This document shows positions 15,397 through 23,752 of a DNA stretch of 48,714 nt, in pieces. Below the pieces are notes generated by a model, which saw only the letters and a program-made list of their open reading frames with translations, ran no database searches and had not been told where the DNA came from. Positions within the stretch are counted from its first letter, which is position 1. Every line of letters starts with the position of its first letter. The position numbers and the translations under genes are program-made. The stretch spans positions 1 through 48,714 of the forward strand of contig DAITMB010000024.1 in NCBI GenBank assembly GCA_036835375.1. The letters are read 5' to 3'. Source of the stretch: JANQTF01 sp036835375 (GTDB lineage Bacteria; Bacteroidota; Bacteroidia; J057).

Positions 15397-16170
15397 TCAT
15401 CCTTTGTGCCTGCGGATAGCATCTTCAACTCCTTGATAGTCCACGCTGCGCTGTAGTTCCCCTTGTTTAGCGATCGAAATCTCACGTCGCTCCTCGGAGG
15501 CCACGATCACGAGGACATCACTGACTTCGCTAATACCCACAGCAGATCGGTGCCGGAGGCCCAGTTCGGCTTCGAGGTTGGCGCTCTTGCTGATAGGCAA
15601 GATGGTTCTGACTGCACTGATCTTGTTGCCCCGGATGATCATGGCCCCATCGTGGAGCGGGCTTTCTTTCTGGAAAATCGTGTAGATCAACCTGGAAGAC
15701 ACATTCGCATCCAGGGCATCACCCGTCTCCTCGATGTCTTGAAGGGATTCGCTTCCCGCAATCACGACCAAAGCCCCGTTGCCGGTGGCTCGGATACTTT
15801 TAAGGGCTTCTACCAGCTCTTTGATGGTCTCCTCGTTGGCTTTTTGCACCTGATTAGGGCGAATCAGGCGCTCCAGCAGGGTGTTTGAACTCATGCTGGT
15901 GAGGAATCGCCGAATTTCTGGGGCGAAAATGATCACGACAGCAATCGCGCCCAATCCCAGGAATTCATCCAAAATCGACTTCAACACGCGGAACTCCAGC
16001 AAGGCGACCGTCTTCCAAATCACAAATATACTCAGCACCAGTCCCGCAATTCGAAGGGCTGCCCGCCCCCGGAGGCTTTGATACACCTGATAAAATAAGA
16101 CGGTCACCAGCAAGACATCCAGGATATCCACCAGCCTCACCGTGATAAATCCAATCTCAAACAATTTCAT
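15397..16170 (-). CDS. cdaA: Diadenylate cyclase CdaA (c-di-AMP synthase)
   Basis: CdaA makes cyclic di-AMP from two ATP. The 257-residue protein has three N-terminal membrane helices (about 10-30, 40-56 and 70-83) and a cytoplasmic DAC domain with the catalytic motifs DGA (174-176, in SPLHDGAMII) and RHR (206-208, in LGLRHRSAVG). c-di-AMP controls potassium and osmotic balance, cell wall and related functions. Its start overlaps the end of folP by 14 bases, so the two are translationally linked; folP-cdaA neighbours recur in Bacteroidota. No CdaR-like regulator is adjacent. Confidence 0.95.
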   Translation of the reverse strand: MKLFEIGFITVRLVDILDVLLVTVLFYQVYQSLRGRAALRIAGLVLSIFVIWKTVALLEFRVLKSILDEFLGLGAIAVVIIFAPEIRRFLTSMSSNTLLERLIRPNQVQKANEETIKELVEALKSIRATGNGALVVIAGSESLQDIEETGDALDANVSSRLIYTIFQKESPLHDGAMIIRGNKISAVRTILPISKSANLEAELGLRHRSAVGISEVSDVLVIVASEERREISIAKQGELQRSVDYQGVEDAIRRHKG

Positions 16171-17014
16171 CTTGGCGCATTCTCTGGTACAAGGTAATGG
16201 TTCTCTTGGCTTCTTTTACATCGTGAACCCGCAGAAGCATAGCCCCTTTTCGCAGCGCATGGTCGTGAAGCACCTGCGTGGATGCAAGCACATCGTTCGG
16301 GGTAGTATCAAGGATACGGTAAAGCAGAGATTTTCGCGAGAGACCCACCAGTAAAGGACAGTCCGCCAAGGTGAGTTGATCCAATTGGTGGAGAATTTGA
16401 TAATTATGAGAGATGGTTTTTCCGAACCCAAAGCCGGGGTCGAGAATCAAGTCTTTGATGCCCGCTTTGCGCGCAAGAGGGATTTTTTCGACAAAATACA
16501 TCCATATTTCCTGCATCACCGCTTCGTAACTCGGCTGCACCTGCATGGTCTGGGGAGTCCCCTTCATGTGCATGAGGACATAGGGTACGTTCCCAAAAGA
16601 TCCCACCAGGGGAATCATCTCCGGGTCCATCGAGCCACCTGAGATATCGTTAATAATATGAGCGCCATGAGCCAAAGCTTCCCGCGCCACAGCACTCCGG
16701 AAAGTGTCAATGGAAAGGATTGCGGTTGGAATCCGTTCACGGATCAACTGGATCACGGGCAGAATCCGCTGGATTTCTTCTTCCACCGAGATATCGATCG
16801 CATAAGGTCGAGAGGAATAGCCGCCGATGTCGATGATGTCGGCACCTTCTGCGAGCATAGTCTCTGCGTGCTGGAGGGCCCGCGCGGGTTGATCATACAG
16901 GCCACCATCGGAAAAACTGTCAGGCGTCACATTGAGAATGCCCATCAGTCGAGGGCGATCCAGCGGGAGAAATCTGCCCCGGCAATTGAGGCTGTAGTGC
17001 GGAGAGAGATTCAT
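16157..17014 (-). CDS. folP: Dihydropteroate synthase
   Basis: FolP joins hydroxymethyl-dihydropterin pyrophosphate to p-aminobenzoate; it is the sulfonamide target. The 285-residue TIM-barrel protein has MGILNVTPDSFSDGG (24-38), DIGGYSSRP (62-70, where many homologs have GGESTRPG), IINDISGG, the VLMHMKGTP stretch and DPGFGFGKT. All key regions are present, so it should be active. It overlaps cdaA by 14 bases and is divergent from the DUF1599 gene across about 306 bases that contain an inverted repeat. Confidence 0.96.
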   Translation of the reverse strand: MNLSPHYSLNCRGRFLPLDRPRLMGILNVTPDSFSDGGLYDQPARALQHAETMLAEGADIIDIGGYSSRPYAIDISVEEEIQRILPVIQLIRERIPTAILSIDTFRSAVAREALAHGAHIINDISGGSMDPEMIPLVGSFGNVPYVLMHMKGTPQTMQVQPSYEAVMQEIWMYFVEKIPLARKAGIKDLILDPGFGFGKTISHNYQILHQLDQLTLADCPLLVGLSRKSLLYRILDTTPNDVLASTQVLHDHALRKGAMLLRVHDVKEAKRTITLYQRMRQDEIV

Positions 17015-17320
17015 GGTGCAAACTCAGGACTTCGGGGTAGTAGGTTGGTTTTCGCCGGGATCTTTGTGAGAATTTCGCGAAGTCACTCGCGAAACTCTCC
17101 CCTCGGATCGAAATCTGAAGTTTCACAAAGCAACGAAGTTTTTACCTCCAGACCAGATCTTCCATACAGATCGGTTATATTTACAAGAATTTTTAACAAG
17201 AGGACTGATTCAGCTTCTGGCGAATGTTCTCCTTCCGGCAAAGGGATACTTGCTTTGGTGGAAGGTGGCCTATAGTTTGGAAGCCAGCCGCAGATCCAAT
17301 TTTTCCAGATCCTATTTCTT
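17015..17320. other. Divergent promoter region between folP and DUF1599
   Basis: About 306 bases between divergent genes, so promoters for both must lie here. It contains TTTCGCGA (17073-17080) and TCGCGAAA (17087-17094), an 8-bp perfect inverted repeat with a 6-base spacer, and a TATATTTA (17175-17182) that resembles a weak plus-strand -7 box. Confidence 0.55.
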
Positions 17321-17887
17321 GTGGAATCCACCAATCAGGCGTACCAGCGCATTGTATCGACGGCTAGGGAACTCTTTGTCCAAAAAAGCATGGACTACGG
17401 CCCCTCTTGGCGCGTCTTGAGAATGCCCTCTGTGACAGATCAGATTCTTATCAAGGCAGAGCGCATTCGCTCCATTCAGGAGTCGGGGGTGAATCGAATC
17501 GGTGACAGCGTCGAAGGAGAATTCATTGGAATCCTCAATTATGCAGTCATCGCGATGATGCTCCTGGAAATGCCTACACTCCCCAGCGCTGAATTGGAAA
17601 AGTGCATCGCTGATGCCAACGAACTTGCGCAGTGGTATGATCGTAAGACGGCGGCTGCCTTCGACCTCATGCTACAAAAAAATCAGGATTACGGCGAGGC
17701 TTGGCGAAAAATGAGGGTCAGCTCCATCACTGATCTCATCTTGATGAAGATCTTTCGACTCAAACAAATTGAAGACAACGAGGGAAAACTTTTGGTTTCT
17801 GAGGGCGTTGAGTCTAACTATGTTGATATGCTCAATTATGCCGTATTTGCCCTGATTAGACTCGAAGAGCTTGCGCAGGGGCGTTGA
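17321..17887 (+). CDS. DUF1599 (nucleotide-modification-associated) protein
   Basis: A 188-residue cytoplasmic protein made of two similar halves: FVQKSMDYGPSWRVLRMPSV...GEFIGILNYAVIAMMLLE (about 19-85) and MLQKNQDYGEAWRKMRVSSI...SNYVDMLNYAVFALIRLEE (about 116-185). Each half has the K-x2-DYG-x-(S/A)WR and (I/M)LNYA motifs. The family is uncharacterised in most bacteria; one branch is named for an association with modified-nucleotide genes. The start is a GTG; the next ATG (17390) would cut the first repeat. It is followed after 136 bases by the BT_3928-type gene, a pairing common in Bacteroidota. Confidence 0.85.
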   Translation: MESTNQAYQRIVSTARELFVQKSMDYGPSWRVLRMPSVTDQILIKAERIRSIQESGVNRIGDSVEGEFIGILNYAVIAMMLLEMPTLPSAELEKCIADANELAQWYDRKTAAAFDLMLQKNQDYGEAWRKMRVSSITDLILMKIFRLKQIEDNEGKLLVSEGVESNYVDMLNYAVFALIRLEELAQGR

Positions 17888-18023
17888 AACAAGCCTTGGC
17901 AAAGCAGGCAACAATTGTAACGTGCAGCATAAGTTTCCTCGTCCATTCTAGCAGATGCTCATCAAAACTGGTCTGTCAAGGCAAGACCCCTTCTGATCTC
18001 CAGTTTTCTCTGATCTTAAGCGA

Positions 18024-19151
18024 ATGAATATGTATCAAATCATTGGATTGCTTTACGCCGTCGTTGCGGCCATTGCCGTGGGGCTGTTGGGCTGGGAATG
18101 GTCCCGCGCTAGAAGTTTCGATCTTCGCGATCTTCCGCTCACCGACAAGATGGTGATGCTGACTCGTCTCTTGATTGGCGGCTTGTTTCTTTATTCTGGA
18201 TTCGTCAAAGCCAATGATTACATCGGGTTTGGCTACAAGCTCGAAGAGTATTTCATGACATTTGCTAAAGAATGGCCCTGGACAGCTTGGTTTTGGGAAT
18301 TCTGGGAGCCGCTTTCAGCTCCTTTAGCATGGTTCATCAGCGTGTTTGAAATGGCGCTCGCCGTGGCCATCATCGTCGGTTGGCGCATGAACCTCACGGC
18401 ATGGTTGTCGATGCTGATGATGATTTTCTTCACGGTCCTCACTGGTTACTCCGCCGTGACAGGATCGGTGACAGATTGCGGCTGCTTCGGCGACGCACTC
18501 AAGATTGAGCCTTTTGAGTCCTTCATTAAGGACATTATTCTCACCACCATGCTCCTACCGCTTTTTTTGGTGCGAAAGTCCGTGAAGCCGATTCCTTCTC
18601 ATGGGGCAGCCACCCTGCTCACAGCCATCACCTTCGTGCTGTCAGGTGCTTACAGTTTTTGGTGTCACGAACACTTGCCTGTAGTGGATTATCGTGCCTA
18701 CAAGGTTGGGGTAGATCTCGCGCTCTGCACGACGGTGATCCCGGATGATGCCGATTTTCCAAAGTGCAAGGACTGGGGCCCCGGATTTTTGGGCGACACC
18801 GAGCCAGACCTGTTTGATGGGACGGTCATGATGGTTGTGGCCTATGATCTGAATAAAGCTGATCCGTCGGGATTGCAAGCGTTGAGTGAGCTGTCGAGCA
18901 GCTACACCGCAAGTGGCGTGAAGCCAGTCATGCTGACAGCGACCCTCCCGGACCAAACCAGCCAGGTGGCGGAAGAATATCGGCTCGACTTTCCGATCGG
19001 ATTCATGGACGGGACCGCCCTCAAGACCATTGTGCGTAGCAATCCCGGCTATGTCCTCATGAAAGATGGCGTTATCATGGCCAAATGGCATCATAATGAT
19101 GTGCCAGATGCAGACGAAGTCGCCAAAGCACTTACCACATCAGTGCAGTAG
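18024..19151 (+). CDS. BT_3928-family DoxX/MauE-type membrane protein
   Basis: A 375-residue inner-membrane protein. Residues 1-215 have five or six membrane segments with LLIGGLFLYSGFVKANDYIGFGYKLEEY and the MauE-like motif SVTDCGCFGDALKIEPFESF, whose CxC pair suggests a thiol redox role. Residues about 230-375 form a soluble domain with an SSSYTASGVKPVMLTAT/ NPGYVLMKDGVIMAKWHHND layout that resembles a thioredoxin-like fold without a CxxC motif. The name BT_3928 comes from a Bacteroides protein; its function is not established. In other Bacteroidota it often sits between DUF1599 and tpiA; here no tpiA follows. A strong hairpin comes right after the stop. Confidence 0.85.
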   Translation: MNMYQIIGLLYAVVAAIAVGLLGWEWSRARSFDLRDLPLTDKMVMLTRLLIGGLFLYSGFVKANDYIGFGYKLEEYFMTFAKEWPWTAWFWEFWEPLSAPLAWFISVFEMALAVAIIVGWRMNLTAWLSMLMMIFFTVLTGYSAVTGSVTDCGCFGDALKIEPFESFIKDIILTTMLLPLFLVRKSVKPIPSHGAATLLTAITFVLSGAYSFWCHEHLPVVDYRAYKVGVDLALCTTVIPDDADFPKCKDWGPGFLGDTEPDLFDGTVMMVVAYDLNKADPSGLQALSELSSSYTASGVKPVMLTATLPDQTSQVAEEYRLDFPIGFMDGTALKTIVRSNPGYVLMKDGVIMAKWHHNDVPDADEVAKALTTSVQ

Positions 19152-19161
19152 GAGAGAAGGT

Positions 19162-19203
19162 CATGCAGGGGATCCTTCTATGGGAGAGGATTCCCTGCAT
19201 GAT
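19162..19203 (+). terminator. Hairpin after the BT_3928-family gene
   Basis: CATGCAGGGGATCC (19162-19175) pairs with GGATTCCCTGCATG (19188-19201) with a single G-U, loop of 12 bases. The T-tract after it is weak (ATCGTTTGTG), so it may be a terminator or an RNA-stabilising hairpin. Confidence 0.6.
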
Positions 19204-19357
19204 CGTTTGTGTCCCTTTCACATAACGGCGATCAAGATTCACTGTTGACGGATATGCGTGCGGGTTCCTGGTTTCCAACCTTAGTCGCTTTTTTTTAATA
19301 ATCAATGCGCTTCAGCTCCCGGCAGCCAGCATACTGCGACACCAATGTATCGGTCGA

Positions 19358-19684
19358 TCAAAACCAGTCGTTGCCGAGGTCGAAGGGTTCAATGGCTTCA
19401 AGGAAAATGGAGTCTTCGATTTTGGCCATCTCCCGCTCAATCGGAAATTCAAATGTCTGAGGCTCCATGCCTCTGCCATCCTTAAAATCTACAATGGCGC
19501 GACACACCCGACTTGGAATGGGAACTTTGATTCCATCCACCGTGGCGACGTAGCGCTGCTCACCCCGTTGGCGCAAGCGCACTTCTTCAAAACAATCTGT
19601 GGCAATCAGAGCAATTTCGACCGGGGTATATCGCCCGTCAGGTCGGCAGGATTTGATATGGGATTCCAGAATTTGAACCTTCAT
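19358..19684 (-). CDS. Conserved-looking hypothetical protein, 108 residues
   Basis: A soluble acidic protein from MKVQILESHIKSCRPDGRYTP. It has alternating strand-like stretches (EVRLRQRGEQRYVATVDGIKVP, then MEPQTFEFPIEREMAKIEDS), which suggests a small beta-rich domain, but I recognise no family. There is no signal peptide or membrane segment. An upstream ATG at 19759 would add 25 residues; 19684 gives the more protein-like start. It stands alone between the BT_3928-type gene and a thioesterase. Codon use looks normal, which supports it being a real gene. Confidence 0.55.
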   Translation of the reverse strand: MKVQILESHIKSCRPDGRYTPVEIALIATDCFEEVRLRQRGEQRYVATVDGIKVPIPSRVCRAIVDFKDGRGMEPQTFEFPIEREMAKIEDSIFLEAIEPFDLGNDWF

Positions 19685-19967
19685 CGCTAGTGGGAAAAGT
19701 GAGTGTAGATGAACTGGTTCAAATATGAAAGGTGTAGAGATAGGTACTCGACCTGTCACGAGATGGATCTTACAGCGATTGGAATATTGTAAGTGAAGAT
19801 GTGTCGATGCTCTCCGTTCAAGAGATTAAGGCGACAGGTGGTGTTTAATTCACTTGGTTATCAGCATATTATGAATACTGGGGCGGTATGAAAATTAGTT
19901 TTTTGAATGGATATTCAATGTAGAAAATTGGTCGAAACGGGAAGTAGCTGGAACAAAAAAGTTCCAT

Positions 19968-20501
19968 TCAGCGCGTCGTAAGTATTTCGCTCTTCAATTC
20001 TTTCAGTCGATGATATATCGACGGAGTGGAAAAATGCTTTGGATCATAGGGATGATCCGCATCTACCATCGACTGAAGGGCTTCAATGACCTCAGGTTGA
20101 TGATGAATGCGTTTTCCGCTCCTCACATCCACATATACCATCGTGGACCACAGCAGACATTTGATGTGTGTCTGCTCATCGTCGGTCATGTAGTATTCTA
20201 CATACTGTGTGTCCTCGTTAAAAGCGAGCAGACGGGTGAAGATTCGGACCCATTCTCCAGGCAAAGCAGGCCGGATGTAGGAAATGTTGTGGTTGTAGGC
20301 CACCCAGCCGCTGTGTAGCCGCAAGAAAATATCGGCTACATTGTAGCCATAGAGCTGTGTGACTTGATCGGATCGGGAGTTGAAAAAGTAGTCGAAATAT
20401 TTTGAGTTGTTGAGATGCTGCAACGGATCGCAGTCTTGAAAGCGAATAATGACCCGGGAAGTGGTGACCCGAGGAGGAAAAGCTGGCGATGGATTGTTCA
20501 T
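19968..20501 (-). CDS. Acyl-CoA thioesterase, 4HBT/hotdog family
   Basis: A 177-residue hotdog-fold protein. IIRFQDCDPLQHLNNSKYFDYF (about 18-39) is the 4-hydroxybenzoyl-CoA thioesterase signature with the catalytic Asp (the DPLQHLNN stretch, normally D-x-x-x-H-x-N-N), followed by the long central helix and SYIRPALPGEWVRIFTRLLAFNED. Members cleave acyl-CoA thioesters; the acyl group cannot be read. The C-terminal extension of about 35 residues is charged. It is divergent from the rhomboid gene and not in an obvious operon. Confidence 0.85.
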   Translation of the reverse strand: MNNPSPAFPPRVTTSRVIIRFQDCDPLQHLNNSKYFDYFFNSRSDQVTQLYGYNVADIFLRLHSGWVAYNHNISYIRPALPGEWVRIFTRLLAFNEDTQYVEYYMTDDEQTHIKCLLWSTMVYVDVRSGKRIHHQPEVIEALQSMVDADHPYDPKHFSTPSIYHRLKELKSEILTTR

Positions 20502-20751
20502 AAGAGCGTATCTTTATCAAATGGTTGATCACTTGGAGGTGATGGCAAAACACACATTCGTCTTGTCGAATCGCTTGCTTATGCATCGAAAAGCATGCGA
20601 GAGGTTGAGAGGCATTAGCTGAACTTGTCTTTTAAGCCATCATTTGCCTCTGTAAGTAAGCCACAAGTTCTTAAACTCCCAATCTCCTCTCCCGTACTTT
20701 CCGGCGGTAAGCTGGCTCTTTCCAGCTTTTGGCCTCATTTCCTTTGACCCC

Positions 20752-21582
20752 ATGAACACTCCCGTAGAAGTCATTTCCTTCGTGTTGATCGCCGCCAACG
20801 TGATCTTCTCATATCAAGGATTCAACAAACCTTCTCTCCAGGAGAGGTACTTGTTCTCCATAGATGGGATCTTGCTACTGCGGCAGCGCGATCGTTTGCT
20901 TACCTCCGGCTTTCTCCATGCCAACTGGATGCACCTGCTGTTCAACATGTATGTGCTCTATGCGTTCAGCGGTTTTTTTGCCAGATTTCCGACTGTGTTC
21001 TTCGTGATTCTGTATGCTGGAAGCCTCCTCGGCGGCAATCTTCTCACTTTGTGGATTCGCAAGAATCAAGGCAGCTACCGTGCTTTGGGTGCCTCTGGAG
21101 CCATTTCGGGCCTGTTGTTTTCCTATGCCATCTTCGACCCTTGGTCCACGATTCTCCTGTTCTTCGTCTTGCCGATCTGGTCATGGCTTTTTGCCCTGCT
21201 CTATGTCTTGTTTTCTCTGTACGGCATTCGTACCCAGCGCGACAACATCGGCCATGAGGCTCACCTTGGAGGTGCTTTGGTAGGCCTGCTCATCACGCTG
21301 CTTTTTGAGCCTCGCCTCTTGATAGACCAAGCTTGGATTACCGCCGCTATCGTCGTTCCAACCGCAGCGTTTTTCTACGTCACGGTTCGGCACCCACATT
21401 GGCTGATGATTCGTGGGAGTTTTCGCGAGGAATTCAGGGATTTGCCGAAAAAAGTCAGCATGAAGCAGTCGCCTAAGATTTTTCGCACCCGGGAGGAAGA
21501 AGTCAATTTCCTTCTCGACAAGGGTTATGACCGACTTAGCCCCAAGGAGAAGCAGCGACTCAAGGAGCTTTCTGAAAACTAA
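20752..21582 (+). CDS. Rhomboid family intramembrane serine protease
   Basis: A 276-residue membrane protease with six membrane helices. HANWMHLLFNMYVL contains the conserved His61 and Asn65 of helix 2; GASGAISG (113-120) holds the nucleophile Ser115; EAHLGGALVG carries the catalytic His171 in helix 6. So the Ser-His dyad is intact. After the last hydrophobic segment (about 192-210) there is a charged cytoplasmic tail with EEEVNFLLDKGYDRLSPKEK, a small C-terminal helix-turn found on many Bacteroidota rhomboids. Substrates are unknown. It is 104 bases before a creatininase-type gene in the same direction. Confidence 0.92.
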   Translation: MNTPVEVISFVLIAANVIFSYQGFNKPSLQERYLFSIDGILLLRQRDRLLTSGFLHANWMHLLFNMYVLYAFSGFFARFPTVFFVILYAGSLLGGNLLTLWIRKNQGSYRALGASGAISGLLFSYAIFDPWSTILLFFVLPIWSWLFALLYVLFSLYGIRTQRDNIGHEAHLGGALVGLLITLLFEPRLLIDQAWITAAIVVPTAAFFYVTVRHPHWLMIRGSFREEFRDLPKKVSMKQSPKIFRTREEEVNFLLDKGYDRLSPKEKQRLKELSEN

Positions 21583-21686
21583 AGAGGAGGATGCGGATTT
21601 CTTAGAAAATGAATATCCTTAAGGGCATTTTCAGTGAAGGAGGCTCAATGTTTTGTTTATCGCCCATCCCATCCCAATGATCTGCT

Positions 21687-22457
21687 ATGGCTCCGAAACC
21701 CTATCTTCTTGCTCAGACCAATTGGAAAGTCGTCAGCGAAACCCGCTATGAGCTGGCGATTCTGCCTTGGGGCGCGACAGAAGCGCATAATTATCACCTG
21801 CCCTACGCCACAGACAACATTCAGAATGAATACATCGTGGAAGAAGCAGCCCGCTTGGCCTGGGAGCGGGACGCAAAGGTCATCGTGCTCCCCAATGTCC
21901 CGTTTGGGATCAACACAGGCCAGTTAGACATTCCCCTTTGCCTCAACATGAATCCTCAAACGCAGATGTTGGTGCTGCGCGACCTTGCCGATTCTGTACT
22001 TCGGGCAGGAATTCGGAAACTGGTTATCTTGAATGGGCACGGCGGCAATCACTTCAAGCTCATGGTACGCGATCTTTCTTATCATCTGCCGGAGCTGTTT
22101 TGTTGCGCCATGAACTGGTTTGATGCAGCGGGCAAATGGCAAGACTACTTTCAGGATCCCGGAGACCATGCGGGTGAAATGGAGACCAGTGCCATGATGC
22201 ACATTGTCCCGGAATGGGTGATGCCGCTCGACACCGCTGGCGACGGCGCTGTGAAACAATGGCGTGTCAAAGCACTTCGCGATGGATGGGTGAGTGCCCA
22301 GCGTCAATGGACCCGAGTCAGCGCAGATACTGGAGTAGGTAATCCATCTCAGGCCACGGCGGACAAAGGCAAAGAATTTCTAGGCCGTTGCGCCACGGAA
22401 ATCGCTGATTTTTGGGTTGAACTTGCCGGGGTTGATCCAGACGATATGTATGTCTAG
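21687..22457 (+). CDS. Creatininase family amidohydrolase
   Basis: A 256-residue metal-dependent amidohydrolase of the creatininase/FAPy deformylase fold. Metal-ligand and active-site regions are visible: LPWGATEAHNYHLPYATDN (Glu, His, Asp), LVILNGHGGNHFKLMVRDL (GHGGN loop) and PGDHAGEMETSAMM (His and Glu). Members hydrolyse cyclic amides or formamides (creatinine, FAPy, mycofactocin peptide); none of the neighbours points to a particular substrate. It is read in the same direction as the rhomboid gene but the pair does not suggest a shared pathway. Confidence 0.9.
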   Translation: MAPKPYLLAQTNWKVVSETRYELAILPWGATEAHNYHLPYATDNIQNEYIVEEAARLAWERDAKVIVLPNVPFGINTGQLDIPLCLNMNPQTQMLVLRDLADSVLRAGIRKLVILNGHGGNHFKLMVRDLSYHLPELFCCAMNWFDAAGKWQDYFQDPGDHAGEMETSAMMHIVPEWVMPLDTAGDGAVKQWRVKALRDGWVSAQRQWTRVSADTGVGNPSQATADKGKEFLGRCATEIADFWVELAGVDPDDMYV

Positions 22458-22519
22458 GACCAGCATTCTTCTTTTAATTTCGTGAAGATAAGGGAGTCAA
22501 AAACAGTTAAATGCCTAGC

Positions 22520-23269
22520 CTATGGCTGGGGTTCTACATATTTTCGCCCTCTCATGACTTTTCTTAATTGAAGTAGCTTGAGTTTGCTGAAGTCATAGGC
22601 GATGATCAGGACGAGAAACAAACTCACTACAAAAAATACCTTGAACTGAATGTGTAGATAAATCACCCCTGCTATAATCCCGCCTGAGAGGTAGGAAGCG
22701 GCGATCAGAATCAAGACCTTGGCTTTGTCTCGAAGCTCTTTTTTCTTGAAATATCGCTTTTTGGTGAACATGGAGGCTAAAATGCCCAAGTCCGTCGTCA
22801 GTCCAGTGAGGTGAGTTGTCTTGACACTAAAGTTGGAAATACTCGCTGTGAGCCCATTTTGAAGCCCCATCGCAAAGAGCATGACCCCAATCAGAATCTC
22901 AGTTTCGAGGAGACTTTCTACATAATAATATTCCCCATACACGCCTACCGCTAACAAGCACATGATTTCAAGCACAAGGGGAACGGCGTGGGCAATGTAT
23001 CGACTTTTTTGAATGCTGATGACACAGAAATTGGCAACAAAATTTCCGTAAAAAAAGAAAAACAACCAACCAAACACGACCATCGCCTGATACCAATTAC
23101 CCTTCGACAATTCTTCGGCTAAAATCGCGTAATGACCCGTAACATTGGAAGTAAAGGCGAAAAAGATAATCAGAGATGTCACGTTGACCATCCCTGCAGA
23201 AAAAGCGGTGAGAGCGGCTAATTGTAAGTTATCCCTCAGCGAGCGAGAATTGCTGTATTTCCTCAGCAT
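22520..23269 (-). CDS. YoaK family (DUF1275) membrane protein
   Basis: A 249-residue inner-membrane protein with six or seven hydrophobic segments. The family motifs are AFSAGMVNVTSLIIFFAFTSNVTGH (about 23-47) and the strong GLQNGLTASISNFSVKTTHLTG stretch (about 135-156). The function of DUF1275/YoaK proteins is unproven; transport has been suggested. It starts only 3 bases after the stop of the next small gene on the same strand, so the two form one unit. Confidence 0.87.
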   Translation of the reverse strand: MLRKYSNSRSLRDNLQLAALTAFSAGMVNVTSLIIFFAFTSNVTGHYAILAEELSKGNWYQAMVVFGWLFFFFYGNFVANFCVISIQKSRYIAHAVPLVLEIMCLLAVGVYGEYYYVESLLETEILIGVMLFAMGLQNGLTASISNFSVKTTHLTGLTTDLGILASMFTKKRYFKKKELRDKAKVLILIAASYLSGGIIAGVIYLHIQFKVFFVVSLFLVLIIAYDFSKLKLLQLRKVMRGRKYVEPQP

Positions 23270-23272
23270 GTA

Positions 23273-23752
23273 TCAGGCCCTTTCGAAGGTGAGTTTAACG
23301 ATTCCCCTGGCTTGGGTTTCGACATAGAAGTTGAGGATTAATTCGTCTGGAGAGATTTTTTGGATCGTATAATGTTCGAGGATTTCTCCATCGTGTATGA
23401 TCTTCAATATTTGGCCACGGCCCTTGAATTTAAAGTCCACCGTCAAAGGTTCGCCTTCTTCCATATAAATCTTAAGCTTGTTTCCGGGCAGAAATTCCCA
23501 AATTTCCCCTTGGTGCACGATCAAGTCTTGGGATACTTCTTGCTTAAGCTCCCGCTCAATATCTTTGATGCGGTCACTGTCTTCAAATATATCTACCTTT
23601 TCGTAATTCCATGACTTTTCCTTCCACTTCCCGATGATTTGTTCGTCAGCGTACTTCCCGAAGTACATCATCCCGTAAAAAATCGATGAAGCGAGCACTA
23701 GAAAGATCACATTCACAAATATGCCTGCCTTATGGCTTTGAGGTTCTTCCAT
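23273..23752 (-). CDS. Membrane-anchored lipocalin-like hypothetical protein
   Basis: A 159-residue protein with one N-terminal membrane helix (about 10-32: GIFVNVIFLVLASSIFYGMMYFG in part) and a periplasmic-looking part beginning with DEQIIGKWKEKSWNYEKVD. The GKWxxxxWxYEK start followed by alternating strands (GEIWEFLPGNKLKIYMEEGEPL, IIHDGEILEHYTIQKISPDELIL) looks like the lipocalin-like domain common in Bacteroidota, but no specific function is known. It is 3 bases from the YoaK gene and is its likely partner. Confidence 0.7.
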   Translation of the reverse strand: MEEPQSHKAGIFVNVIFLVLASSIFYGMMYFGKYADEQIIGKWKEKSWNYEKVDIFEDSDRIKDIERELKQEVSQDLIVHQGEIWEFLPGNKLKIYMEEGEPLTVDFKFKGRGQILKIIHDGEILEHYTIQKISPDELILNFYVETQARGIVKLTFERA

